A stretch of DNA of 9,485 bases from Desulfuromonas sp. (GCA_030145265.1 JAQYWA010000054.1:1-9485), one strand, 5' to 3'. Positions 1 through 7,282 are shown, numbered from the stretch's first letter. Program-made: numbers and translations. Notes: generated by a model from the sequence alone, not told the origin.

Positions 1-795
1 CGACGGGACAATCCCTTCATCGTTCTCAACTGCGCCGCCCTGTCCGAAGGGGTGCTCGAAAGCGAGCTGTTCGGACACGAGAAAGGGGCCTTCACCGGCG
101 CCCTGGCCACCCGGAAGGGGCGCTTTGAGCTGGCTCACCAGGGAACCCTGTTCATCGACGAAGTCGGCGAGATGTCCCTGTCTGCCCAGGTCAAGCTGTT
201 GCGGGTGATCCAGGAACACGAATTCGAGCGGGTCGGCGGAACCCGCACCATCTGTAGCGATGTGCGCCTGGTGGCCGCCACCAACAAGAATCTCGAAGAC
301 CAGGTGAAGAAGGGGGCCTTTCGGGAGGATCTCTTTTATCGGCTGAATGTCGTCAATATCGAACTCCCTCCGCTGCGCGAGCGGCGCGAGGACATCGAGC
401 CGTTGGCCGCGCATTTTCTCATCAAGTATGTGCGGGAGACGGCGCGCCAGGTGTCTCAGATCTCGCCCCGGGCCCTGAGTTGTCTGCTGGCCTACGAATG
501 GCCGGGCAACGTGCGCGAGCTGCAGAATGTGATGGAGCGCGCGGTGGTGCTGTGCAAGGGGGAGGTGATCACCCCGCGGGACCTCCCCCAGGGAATCCAG
601 GGGCCGGAGCAGATCTGCCTCGAACTTCCTGAAAGCGGCGGCAGCCTGACCGAAATTCTCGAAGATCTCGAACGCCAGCTGATCGTCCAGACCTTGACCC
701 GTGAGAAGGGATCGCAGACCCGGGCCGCCGAAATCCTCGGCATCAAGCGGACCACGCTGCGCTACAAAATGGAAAAATACCGGTTGCTCGATTGA
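1..795 (+). CDS. Sigma-54-dependent response regulator / enhancer-binding protein, C-terminal part (5' end outside window)
   Basis: NtrC-family bacterial enhancer-binding protein that uses ATP hydrolysis to open sigma-54 promoters. The frame is open from base 1, so the gene starts upstream; 264 codons are visible. The AAA+ domain shows the sigma-54 contact loop GAFTGA (visible residues 29-34, preceded by ESELFGHEK), a Walker B stretch LFIDEVGEM, the segment [15 protein letters not shown], a sensor region VAATNKNL, and the C-terminal lid motif [10 protein letters not shown]. The protein ends in a Fis-type helix-turn-helix ([23 protein letters not shown]). Walker A and any N-terminal receiver or sensor domain lie outside, so 'response regulator' rather than another activator type is an inference from overall similarity to AtoC/ZraR-type proteins. 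The GTG at 52 lies inside the conserved AAA+ core and is not the true start. The gene directly precedes the operon starting at 919 and could regulate it, which is not shown. Confidence 0.93.
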   Translation, partial: RRDNPFIVLNCAALSEGVLESELFGHEKGAFTGALATRKGRFELAHQGTLFIDEVGEMSLSAQVKLLRVIQEHEFERVGGTRTICSDVRLVAATNKNLEDQVKKGAFREDLFYRLNVVNIELPPLRERREDIEPLAAHFLIKYVRETARQVSQISPRALSCLLAYEWPGNVRELQNVMERAVVLCKGEVITPRDLPQGIQGPEQICLELPESGGSLTEILEDLERQLIVQTLTREKGSQTRAAEILGIKRTTLRYKMEKYRLLD

Positions 796-840
796 CTCCT
801 ACGCTTCCTTCCGAAATCCCTTGCCCGGTTTAACCTTTCT

Positions 841-858
841 ACGGTATGTAAATTGCTG
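841..858 (+). promoter_or_regulatory. Weak candidate sigma-54 (-24/-12) promoter
   Basis: The 123-base gap 796-918 contains ACGGTATGTAAATTGCTG, in which GG (843-844) and GC (855-856) are separated by exactly 10 bases and the -12 element reads TTGCT. The -24 element matches TGGCAC poorly beyond the GG. It would place a start near 868, about 50 bases before the ATG at 919. The neighbouring sigma-54 activator gene makes it worth recording, but the match is marginal. No intrinsic terminator is apparent after the regulator gene. Confidence 0.2.
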
Positions 859-918
859 TTGTCTCCCAGGTATGGTTTGTCACGTTTTTTCGGGTTGATT
901 CTCGAACGGGAACGTTGA

Positions 919-1389
919 ATGAAGTCATTTTTTGTTCTGACCTGTCTATTGCTGCTGTTTGTCGGCCAGGCCGTTGCCTGTTTCGGGCCGAAACTCTATC
1001 TCGGCGTCCCGGAAGGGGAGCGCGAAGCTGCGATAGCGGCTTTGACTTGTCTGTACATCAAGGAAAAAACCGGGGTTGAAACCGTTCAGGTTCCCGTTTC
1101 GGCGGATCAGGCTGTGACCGGAGTGTACGGGGAAACTCTGGACATGATTCTGGTCGCCGAGCCGGAGGCCGATCTCACGGTACTGCTGACGGTCCCTGGT
1201 GGGCCGTTGCTGCTCAGTGGCCGCCGGCCACTCGATGCCCTTCAGTTCACCACGGTGGTCCCCGCGCTGAAAAAACTCGGCAATCTTTTGACCGCAGAGT
1301 TCATGGACCGACTGATGACCTTGGTCGAGGCGGGAACTCCCCCTGTCGCCGCATCTCGCCAGCTGATGATGGAGCAGCGATGGATCTGA
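919..1389 (+). CDS. Small exported protein resembling a shortened OpuAC-type substrate-binding protein
   Basis: A 156-residue protein with a clear N-terminal signal sequence (hydrophobic residues 4-20) ending AVA-C21. That could be a signal peptidase I site (AxA) or a weak lipobox, because the -3 residue is Ala rather than Leu. After the cleavage site, FGPKLYLGVPEGEREAA followed by LYIKEKTGV resembles the start of glycine-betaine (OpuAC-type) binding proteins. The end, ALKKLGNLLTAEFMDRL followed by PVAASRQLMMEQRWI, resembles their C-terminal helices with the DPxxVAxxFLxEKGLI pattern. OpuAC proteins are usually about 270-300 residues, so the middle lobe is largely missing. This family link is my reading by eye and needs a profile search. 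The stop overlaps the next gene by 10 bases, indicating translational coupling. The ribosome-binding site before 919 is poor. Confidence 0.75.
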   Translation: MKSFFVLTCLLLLFVGQAVACFGPKLYLGVPEGEREAAIAALTCLYIKEKTGVETVQVPVSADQAVTGVYGETLDMILVAEPEADLTVLLTVPGGPLLLSGRRPLDALQFTTVVPALKKLGNLLTAEFMDRLMTLVEAGTPPVAASRQLMMEQRWI

Positions 1390-2195
1390 GCCTGAGACGC
1401 GGCTTGCTCTTTTTCTGCCTGTGGCTGCTGGTCGCCTGCGCGCCGCTGCCGCGCAATCCCAGTGCCGACAACCTCGCCCATATGCGCACCCTGTCCGGGG
1501 TTGTGGCTGGACAAAACGTGCTCGCTGGCGAGCTGTACATGCCGGGGGATGTGCGGGTTCCCGTCGGCAGCACCTTGCGGCTGCGCCCCGGGACCATCGT
1601 TTATGTGCAGCCGGCCGAAGGTACCAAGATCGATCCAGAATACCTCTCCTCGGCAACCGAGCTGCTGGTTCGCGGCACCCTGCGGATCGAGGGGACGGCC
1701 CGCAGGCCGGTCCGCTTTATTCCCCTGTCGATTCCTGAAGAGGGAGAACCGGCCTGGGCCGGCATCACGCTGTACGACTCGGTGGGCAGTCGGATCGAGC
1801 ATGCCCATATCGAACATGCCGAAACCGCCATTCTGACCATTGGCTCCTCCCCGGAAATCCGCGGCAATCAGCTGCGCTACAACCGCTACGGCATTATCGC
1901 CCAGCGGGCGAGCTCTCCCTTGATCGCCGATAATGTGGTAGAAAAAGGGGAGGGCGGAATTTTTTGCTGGCTTGGTTCGAGTCCGCAACTGGTCGGCAAC
2001 CGGGTTGCCGACCATGTCGAGGAAGGTATCTTTGTCGATGTTTCCAGCCGCCCGCTTTTGCAGGGCAACCAGGTAACCGGCAACGATCTCGGCCTGGTGC
2101 TGTATGATCGCAAGCTGGCCGGGGATCTCTCCGGCGTGATCGGCAACCGCGAGGATCTGCGTCTGTTGAACCTTGACCGGGGAGAGCGGCCATGA
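1380..2195 (+). CDS. Right-handed beta-helix lipoprotein
   Basis: A 271-residue predicted lipoprotein. The signal peptide ends in the lipobox LVAC with Cys20 as the lipidated residue. Residues about 55-115 form an N-terminal beta region (LRLRPGTIVYV and LLVRGTLRIEGTARRPVRF). From about 156 onward, four coils repeat every ~22 residues with the pattern SSPxIxxNxxxxxxxGI (starting at 156, 178, 200 and 222), typical of PbH1/NosD-type right-handed parallel beta-helices. Such folds bind polysaccharides or act as periplasmic maturation factors (NosD in nitrous-oxide reductase assembly). No catalytic residues are recognisable, so the function is open. The ATG overlaps the end of the preceding gene, with GGAG in that gene's 3' end as a plausible ribosome-binding site. 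Its stop overlaps the next start as ATGA. It resembles the product of the next gene and is probably its paralogue. Confidence 0.9.
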   Translation: MDLSLRRGLLFFCLWLLVACAPLPRNPSADNLAHMRTLSGVVAGQNVLAGELYMPGDVRVPVGSTLRLRPGTIVYVQPAEGTKIDPEYLSSATELLVRGTLRIEGTARRPVRFIPLSIPEEGEPAWAGITLYDSVGSRIEHAHIEHAETAILTIGSSPEIRGNQLRYNRYGIIAQRASSPLIADNVVEKGEGGIFCWLGSSPQLVGNRVADHVEEGIFVDVSSRPLLQGNQVTGNDLGLVLYDRKLAGDLSGVIGNREDLRLLNLDRGERP

Positions 2196-3289
2196 GCCGG
2201 CTGGTTCTGCTGGCGTTGCTGCTCTGCTGCTGGCCGGTGGCCGAATCCCGGGCTGATACCGACTATCGCGGCGAGCAGAGTCTGTGGCAGGATGCCGTCT
2301 GGAGCGGCCGGGTGCTGGTAGACGGAATTCTGACAATCCCCGCCGGGGTGACGCTGGAAATACGTCCGGGAACCGAGGTGCGCTTTACCCGCCGTGATAC
2401 CAACGGCGACGGCATCGGTGAGAACGAGATGTTTATCCAGGGCGTGCTCAAGGTGCTCGGCACGGCCGAACAGCCGGTGCGCTTCACCAGTGCGGAGGCT
2501 GACCCGATTCCCGGTGACTGGGGTGCGATCAACATGATGGTCACGGAGGAGGCAAACCTTCTCGAACACTGCCTGGTTGAATACGGCTACCGTGGTTTTC
2601 ACGCCCACTTCGCCAGCGCCTCGCTGAAAAACTCTGTCTTTACCCGCAATCTGCGCGGTCTGCAGTTTCAGGAATCGACTGTTGTCATGGACGGCTGCCT
2701 GGTTGAAAACAATTTCAACGGTATGCAGTTTCGCAATTCGGAGGTGCGCCTCAGCGCGACCCGGGTGCTGGATAATCATTGGGGCATCCGCTGCGTCTAC
2801 AGCGAATTGACCATGCGCGACTGCCAGGTGACCGGCAATCTGGTCAACGGCGTTAACCTGCGCGATTCCAATCTTGACGCCGAGACCCTGCTGGTTGCGG
2901 GCAACCGCAAGGGGATTTACCTTCAGCGTTCCCACGGCATCCTGCAAAAGAGCCGAATTCGCGACAACAGCGAACATGGCATCCTTCTTGAAGATTCAGA
3001 TGTTGTGGTCGTCGGCAATTTGATTGTCGGCAACGGTCGGGCCGGTGTCCGCTGGCAGAATTCCCTGGGGAGACTGCGCGATAACCTGCTGGCCGGCAAC
3101 GGAGAATATGCCTTGGTCAACGAAGGCGAGGGCACGGTCGATGCCCGTTCCAACTGGTGGGGGACAACCGAGGCAACGGCCCTGGCCACGGCCATTCGCG
3201 ACGGCGACGATATCGCCGGCAGGGGGCTGGTTGACGCCGGACAACCTCTGACCGTTCCGCCATCACCACCATCGGCAACCTTGCAGTGA
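2192..3289 (+). CDS. Secreted right-handed beta-helix protein
   Basis: A 365-residue exported protein. Residues 1-21 form a Sec signal peptide (hydrophobic LVLLALLLCCWPVA, probable cleavage near SRA-D). Residues 48-100 repeat the N-terminal module of the upstream lipoprotein (LEIRPGTEVRF, GVLKVLGTAEQPVRF). From about 120 to 320, roughly eight 22-24-residue coils follow, with recurring N-x-x-x-G-(I/L/V/M) turns (NLRGLQF, NFNGMQF, NHWGIR, NLVNGVNL, NRKGIYL, NSEHGILL). The helix closes with SNWWGTTEA (320-328), a common end motif in bacterial beta-helix proteins. Residues 69-79 (DTNGDGIGENE) look like a calcium-binding loop. No active site is recognised. The start is translationally coupled to the upstream gene through the ATGA overlap. 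A pair of NosD-like proteins suggests work at the cell envelope, but the substrate is unknown. Confidence 0.9.
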   Translation: MSRLVLLALLLCCWPVAESRADTDYRGEQSLWQDAVWSGRVLVDGILTIPAGVTLEIRPGTEVRFTRRDTNGDGIGENEMFIQGVLKVLGTAEQPVRFTSAEADPIPGDWGAINMMVTEEANLLEHCLVEYGYRGFHAHFASASLKNSVFTRNLRGLQFQESTVVMDGCLVENNFNGMQFRNSEVRLSATRVLDNHWGIRCVYSELTMRDCQVTGNLVNGVNLRDSNLDAETLLVAGNRKGIYLQRSHGILQKSRIRDNSEHGILLEDSDVVVVGNLIVGNGRAGVRWQNSLGRLRDNLLAGNGEYALVNEGEGTVDARSNWWGTTEATALATAIRDGDDIAGRGLVDAGQPLTVPPSPPSATLQ

Positions 3290-3318
3290 ACCCAATATCC
3301 TGTAGAAATGAATTGAAC

Positions 3319-4224
3319 ATGAAGCGTTTTTTTCTTGTGCTCCTGTTGCCTGTTGTCGCGTCGGTCTTGTTTTTGGCTGGGTGCGACCAGGTCAAAGAAC
3401 GCCCGGTGCTGCGCATCGGTTATATGAATTGCAACAGTGAGCAGGAAACCATGCAGCGGTTTAGCCCTATATCCCGCTACCTCTCGGAAAAGGTCGGAGT
3501 GACGTTCGAGTCGGTTCCGGTTGACACTCATGAATTCGAAGAACGCTTCCAGGCCGGAGAGTTTGCGCTGACCCACACCAACTCCCTGCTGTACATTGTG
3601 CTTAAAGAGGATGCCGGGCTTAAGCTGCTGGCGGCCGACAAGCGCGGACATTACGGTTCGCGCACCGCCGGCACCCTGATCGCCCGCAAGGACAGCGGCA
3701 TCGAGACGCTGGAGGATATCCGCGGCAAGCGCCTGGTGTTCGGACCGGTGATGGCCCCCACCGGCTACCTGGCCCAATACGACCTGATGTTGCAGGCGGG
3801 TATCGATCCCGAGCGGGATCTGGGCTACTACGCCATTCCTTCCGGTTCCTTCAAACACGAAAAGCTGATCTATGGCGTCTATTTCGGCGATTTCGATGTC
3901 GCTGCCGCGCCGGCTCTCGATCTCGAGTTGATGACCCGGGATGGGAAAATCACGGCCGACGATTTCGTGATTCTGGCACAGAGTCAGGTCATCCCATATT
4001 GCACGTTCGGCGCCGCTCCCGATCTCGACCCGGAGATTTTTGCCAAGGTTAAGCAGGCTCTGCTGGAGTTGACTCCCGCAGATACCGTCGAGATTGACGG
4101 CGAGCGGATCAAGGTGCTCAAGTCGGCCTGGGTCGACGGCTTTGAAGAGCTGCTCGACAGCGATTACGACCCGATCCGGGAAATGGCGCGACGGGTCAAC
4201 ATGCCCCCTTACCAGACTTATTGA
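3319..4224 (+). CDS. PhnD-like phosphate/phosphonate-type substrate-binding lipoprotein
   Basis: A 301-residue periplasmic binding lipoprotein. The ATG at 3319 puts an ideal lipoprotein signal directly at the N terminus (MKRFF, then LFLAGC with Cys22); the GTG at 3286 would add 11 residues before it and is less likely. The mature part follows the PhnD/transferrin-like type 2 binding-protein pattern: LRIGYMNCN, then RFSPISRYLSEKVGV, then TLIARKDSGIETLEDIRGKRLVFGP, followed by APTGYLAQYDLMLQAGID and a second lobe with FGDFDVAAAPA. Proteins of this family bind phosphate, phosphite, phosphonate or other oxyanions; the ligand cannot be told from sequence. No ABC permease or ATPase gene is in the window, so it may feed a distant transporter or serve as a sensor. 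It sits 29 bases after the beta-helix gene and 4 bases before the TPR gene. Confidence 0.9.
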   Translation: MKRFFLVLLLPVVASVLFLAGCDQVKERPVLRIGYMNCNSEQETMQRFSPISRYLSEKVGVTFESVPVDTHEFEERFQAGEFALTHTNSLLYIVLKEDAGLKLLAADKRGHYGSRTAGTLIARKDSGIETLEDIRGKRLVFGPVMAPTGYLAQYDLMLQAGIDPERDLGYYAIPSGSFKHEKLIYGVYFGDFDVAAAPALDLELMTRDGKITADDFVILAQSQVIPYCTFGAAPDLDPEIFAKVKQALLELTPADTVEIDGERIKVLKSAWVDGFEELLDSDYDPIREMARRVNMPPYQTY

Positions 4225-4228
4225 ACTG

Positions 4229-4771
4229 ATGCTGAAGTTATCACTGACCAGCTTGCTCTGGACGCTTCTGATTGTCGCGACTGCGGCGATGGCCACTCTG
4301 CTGCTGGATGCTTCCGGAGAGGACACGCAACTGCGCCCCGCCTCTTTTAATAAAGCGATGGAGCGGGATCTGGCGTTCCAGGCCCGGGCGGCCTTTCTGC
4401 AGAAAATCTACGCTCCGGTCGAGGCCCAGCTCAAGGCCGGCAACCCGCAGTCCGCCCTGCTTAAACTTGATGAAGTGGGCCGCAACTATCCGGGGGAAGC
4501 CCATGGGTTCATCCTGCGCGGTGAAATCCTGCGCGGCATGGGGGTCCTTGACCAGGCCATCGCCAATTATGTACGGGCCCTCAAACTTGACGGCGATTAC
4601 CTGGAGGAGGCCGGGCCTCTGTCGCGGCGGACGGAAATCCGTCAGCTGGTGGATCAGGGTCTGAGCGAACTGACTCCCCGGGCTCGGTCCAATCCGGACA
4701 ACCGGTCGCTGGCGACAACGATCAGGGAATTGCATTACCTGCAGAGCCGTCTGGCCGGGGGATGTGAATAA
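4229..4771 (+). CDS. Membrane-anchored tetratricopeptide-repeat protein
   Basis: A 180-residue protein. The frame is open far upstream inside the PhnD-like gene, but the ATG at 4229, four bases after that gene's stop, starts directly before a hydrophobic segment (LSLTSLLWTLLIVATAAMATLLL, about residues 4-26, an uncleaved anchor or signal) and is the sensible start. Two TPR-like helix pairs follow: LQKIYAPVEAQLKAGNPQ with the adjoining SALLKLDEVGRNYP, and HGFILRGEILRGMGVLDQ with the adjoining AIANYVRALKLDGDY, the latter with the classic G-x-L-x-x-A spacing. It most likely scaffolds protein partners at the periplasmic face of the inner membrane, perhaps the beta-helix and binding lipoproteins encoded just upstream. 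No enzymatic motif is seen. No good Shine-Dalgarno is visible, which fits translational coupling. The next gene begins five bases after the stop. Confidence 0.82.
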   Translation: MLKLSLTSLLWTLLIVATAAMATLLLDASGEDTQLRPASFNKAMERDLAFQARAAFLQKIYAPVEAQLKAGNPQSALLKLDEVGRNYPGEAHGFILRGEILRGMGVLDQAIANYVRALKLDGDYLEEAGPLSRRTEIRQLVDQGLSELTPRARSNPDNRSLATTIRELHYLQSRLAGGCE

Positions 4772-4776
4772 ACGGT

Positions 4777-5841
4777 ATGAATTTTCGCGATCGACATCTC
4801 TGGATCGTCATCCTGGCCGGTCTGTCGCTTGGAGCCCTCGGCGTACTCCTTTCGGTCTGGGGCAACCCGCAGAATTCGGGTATCTGCGTCTCCTGTTTTC
4901 TCGAAAACAGCGCCGGCGCTCTCGGCCTGCATGACAATCCGCGTATGCAATACCTGCGGCCGGAATTGATCGGTTTCGTGCTCGGTTCCATGGGCTGTTC
5001 CGCCCTGTTCCGCGAGTTTCGTTCCCGTGGCGGCAGCGCCCCGCTGCTCCGCCTCTTTTCAGGGGTTTTCCTGATGGTCGGCTGTGCGGTTTTCATCGGC
5101 TGTCCGATCAAGTTGTTTCTTCGCCTGACCGCTGGAGACCTGACCGCGGTGGCCGGTGTGTTCGGCTTGGTCGGTGGGGTCTGGGCCGGCCTGAAAACCA
5201 TGGCCCGGGGGGTTCAGCTGACCCCCGCCCAGGCGCAGAAGGGGAGTGGCCTCCTGATTCCCGGGCTGTTCGCCTTGCTGCTGGTTTTCCTCGTTACCCG
5301 ACCCGTTTTTCTGCTCTTTTCCGCCAGCGGCAGCGCCACGCAGCATGCGCCCTGGTTGCTGGCCCTGGCTGCCGGTTTGGGTCTCGGCGCCCTGGCCCAG
5401 CGCAGTCGCCTGTGCGTCACCGGTGGGGTGCGCGACACCCTGCTGCTGGGACACCGTTCGCCGCTCCTCTATGGTTTGCTCGCCTTCGTGCTGAGCGCCG
5501 TGGTTTTCAATCTGGTCACCGGACGCTTCAACCTGGCCCTTTACGGGCAGCCGGGGGCGCATCTTAACCACTTGTGGAGCTTTCTCGGGATGGCCCTGGT
5601 CGGCTGGCTTTCGGTGCTGATCGGCGGTTGTCCGTTCCGGCAGCTGGTCAAGGCCGGCGAGGGGGATGCCGATGCCGGCCTGGTTGCCGTCGGCATGCTG
5701 ATCGGCGCAGCCCTGGTGCAAAGCTGGGGGATTGCCGCGACGGCAGCCGGAGTGCCGCTGTACGGCAAGGTCGCCGTTCTGGCCGGGTTCATTTTCGTGT
5801 TCGGGCTGAGTTTGGTTCAACGGGAGCAGGTTTGTGGCTAG
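4777..5841 (+). CDS. yedE: YedE-family sulfur/selenium permease
   Basis: A 354-residue integral membrane protein of the YedE/YeeE family. The relative YeeE/TsuA imports thiosulfate, and one YedE branch is tied by gene context to selenium metabolism. The protein has two related halves, each with a GCP motif in a membrane segment: IGCPIK around Cys109 and IGGCPFRQLVKAGEGDADAG around Cys285, plus the second-half motif QRSRLCVTGGVRD around Cys213. The N terminus GNPQNSGICVSCFLENSAGA with GLH following (Cys37, Cys40) is what I remember as the signature of the selenium-associated branch. Length fits the family. The assignment to selenium rather than sulfur is from recalled family knowledge and is less certain than the transporter call. 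The stop overlaps the next gene by 8 bases, so the permease is coupled to the peptide-maturation genes. Only a weak purine-rich ribosome-binding site precedes the start. Confidence 0.9.
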   Translation: MNFRDRHLWIVILAGLSLGALGVLLSVWGNPQNSGICVSCFLENSAGALGLHDNPRMQYLRPELIGFVLGSMGCSALFREFRSRGGSAPLLRLFSGVFLMVGCAVFIGCPIKLFLRLTAGDLTAVAGVFGLVGGVWAGLKTMARGVQLTPAQAQKGSGLLIPGLFALLLVFLVTRPVFLLFSASGSATQHAPWLLALAAGLGLGALAQRSRLCVTGGVRDTLLLGHRSPLLYGLLAFVLSAVVFNLVTGRFNLALYGQPGAHLNHLWSFLGMALVGWLSVLIGGCPFRQLVKAGEGDADAGLVAVGMLIGAALVQSWGIAATAAGVPLYGKVAVLAGFIFVFGLSLVQREQVCG

Positions 5842-6211
5842 TAGTTTTGATCCGGAAACTCTGGGTGGAAAGATTACGCAAGGAAGGAACCGCTTGTTGA
5901 AGAAACTGTTACGCAATCCCGATATCGTCTGGCGAGTGGAAAAACGTCGCGAGGCGGAAATTGTCAAAGCCCTTGAGGCAGGCGAGGATGTCTCCGATAA
6001 GGGGAGCGTTATCCTGATCATCTCCGGCATGATGCACCAGCTCAACCTGGTCGGCGGCAAGATCTGGAGTCTCTGCGACGGCCAGCGCTCGCTCGGCGAC
6101 CTGATCGAAGCCCTGGCCGTCGAATTCGAGGTCGAGCGGGACGAACTGGCTGAAGATGTCGAAGGTTTTGTTGACGATCTGCTGCAGAGAGGGTGGTTGA
6201 AGCATGGCTGA
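5834..6211 (+). CDS. PqqD-like peptide chaperone (GeoRSP-type, RiPP recognition element)
   Basis: A 125-residue protein (from the GTG at 5834) of the PqqD fold, the RiPP recognition element that holds a precursor peptide's leader and presents it to a radical SAM enzyme. Visible marks are NPDIVWRVEKRRE, the central LIISGMMHQLNLVGGKIWSLCDG, and the winged-helix end LIEALAVEFEVERDELAEDV with FVDDLLQRGWLKHG. It matches what I recall as the PqqD family protein of the GeoRSP system. The start is uncertain: GTG 5834 has GGGAG seven bases upstream and overlaps yedE, while an in-frame TTG at 5894 or 5897 follows a good AGGAAGG and would give a 105- or 104-residue protein beginning close to the conserved fold. 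The stop overlaps the radical SAM gene by 8 bases, the arrangement expected of obligate partners. Confidence 0.9.
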   Translation: MASSFDPETLGGKITQGRNRLLKKLLRNPDIVWRVEKRREAEIVKALEAGEDVSDKGSVILIISGMMHQLNLVGGKIWSLCDGQRSLGDLIEALAVEFEVERDELAEDVEGFVDDLLQRGWLKHG

Positions 6212-7208
6212 TGCGGTAACCGAGCTGTTTTCAGCTCCACTGACTTTTAACTGGACCCTGTCTTTTCGCTGCAACTTCAGCTGTTCCCATTGCTACAGCC
6301 GGGACGAACAGGCGGAAGAACTACCGACCGCGGATATCCTGCGGATCATCGATATTCTGGCTGAAAAGCAGGTGCCTTTCATCAATTTCGGCGGCGGTGA
6401 ACCGCTGATTCGTGACGATCTTTTCGAGATTGCCGATTATGCCACCGGCAAGGGGCTCAACGTTTCGATGAACTCCAACGGCTGGCTGGTTGATACAGCT
6501 GCCGCAAATCGCCTGCGGGCCTGCGGGTTCAAGAGTGTGGGGATCAGCATCGACAGCGCCGAAGCGGCATTGCATGATGATTTCCGCAATATGCCAGGTT
6601 CCTTTGACCGGGCCGTCGCGGCCCTGGATCATCTGCGTCGGGCCGGCGTCCGCACCACCATGAGCTCGGTCATTTCCCGAATTAATTATCGCAATTTTCG
6701 TGACCTGCTTGATCTGGCCAGGGCTCACGGGGTCGCTCAGGTCTATCTGCACAATTTCAAGTGCAGCGGTCGCGGGTTAAAAAATCGCGAGGATCTTGAC
6801 CTCTCTCCCGAAGAATGGAAGGCGTTTTACGTTGAGGCGCTGCAGGTCAAGCAAGAGACCACAGATCTGTTGATTTCTTTCGATGATCCGGTGATTTCTT
6901 CCTTGCCGGGGTATGATGAGAAAAGTTTGGTCAGCGGAAGCAGTTGTGGTAAACTTTCGTTGCACATGCGACCCAACGGAGACATCACTCCTTGCGGATT
7001 TATCCCTCTGGTGGTAGGGAATATCCTCAAGGACGATTTCGATACCCTGTGGTATGATTCTCCAATCCTGAAGAAAATGCGCAACAAAGAGGCTTCAGGC
7101 AAGTGTATGGATTGCGGTGCCTTTGAAAAATGTCTGGGCGGTTGTACTGCCCGTGCCTTTGCCGTTACCGGAGAATTCAACCAGCCCGATCCGCATTGCT
7201 GGAAATAA
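6204..7208 (+). CDS. GeoRSP-type radical SAM/SPASM peptide-modifying enzyme
   Basis: A 334-residue radical SAM enzyme with a SPASM domain. The [4Fe-4S]-SAM site is C23-x3-C27-x2-C30 (SFRCNFSCSHCYSRD), followed by the GGGEP motif (FINFGGGEPLIRDD) that contacts SAM. The C-terminal SPASM region carries seven cysteines: C248, C264 (in RPNGDITPCG), C301, C304, C310, C314 (CMDCGAFEKCLGGCTARAFA) and C332 (DPHCWK), enough for two auxiliary clusters. Enzymes of this type (PqqE, AlbA, MftC, SCIFF maturases) modify ribosomally made peptides by forming carbon-carbon or carbon-sulfur bonds. The preceding PqqD-like gene and the tiny ORF 90 bases downstream complete a classic maturase, chaperone and precursor set. 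The reaction catalysed is not predictable. No sign of damage is seen: all expected motifs are intact. Confidence 0.95.
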   Translation: MADAVTELFSAPLTFNWTLSFRCNFSCSHCYSRDEQAEELPTADILRIIDILAEKQVPFINFGGGEPLIRDDLFEIADYATGKGLNVSMNSNGWLVDTAAANRLRACGFKSVGISIDSAEAALHDDFRNMPGSFDRAVAALDHLRRAGVRTTMSSVISRINYRNFRDLLDLARAHGVAQVYLHNFKCSGRGLKNREDLDLSPEEWKAFYVEALQVKQETTDLLISFDDPVISSLPGYDEKSLVSGSSCGKLSLHMRPNGDITPCGFIPLVVGNILKDDFDTLWYDSPILKKMRNKEASGKCMDCGAFEKCLGGCTARAFAVTGEFNQPDPHCWK

Positions 7209-7282
7209 TACAGGTCCGGCCTGTCGCCGTAGTCGGAAAGCATCGTTAAAATATTTCATTTAGCAGTTCACTCGATATTTTC

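Noticed and set aside
1242..2336. Reverse-strand ORF of 364 codons opposite the beta-helix lipoprotein gene
   Set aside because: It spans three coupled + strand genes and has no domain or plausible start context.
3286..3318. GTG at 3286 as the start of the PhnD-like lipoprotein
   Set aside because: It would put 11 extra residues (VNPISCRNELN) before an otherwise ideal lipoprotein signal peptide; the ATG at 3319 is preferred.
2923..4326. Long reverse-strand ORF of 467 codons opposite the beta-helix and PhnD-like genes
   Set aside because: It lies opposite two well-supported genes with signal peptides and family motifs. Its translation has no recognisable domain, and long antisense frames are common in GC-rich DNA.
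5059..6240. Reverse-strand ORF of 393 codons opposite yedE and the PqqD-like gene
   Set aside because: Low-complexity translation rich in Gln, Gly and Pro, with no motif; it mirrors the codon bias of the + strand genes.
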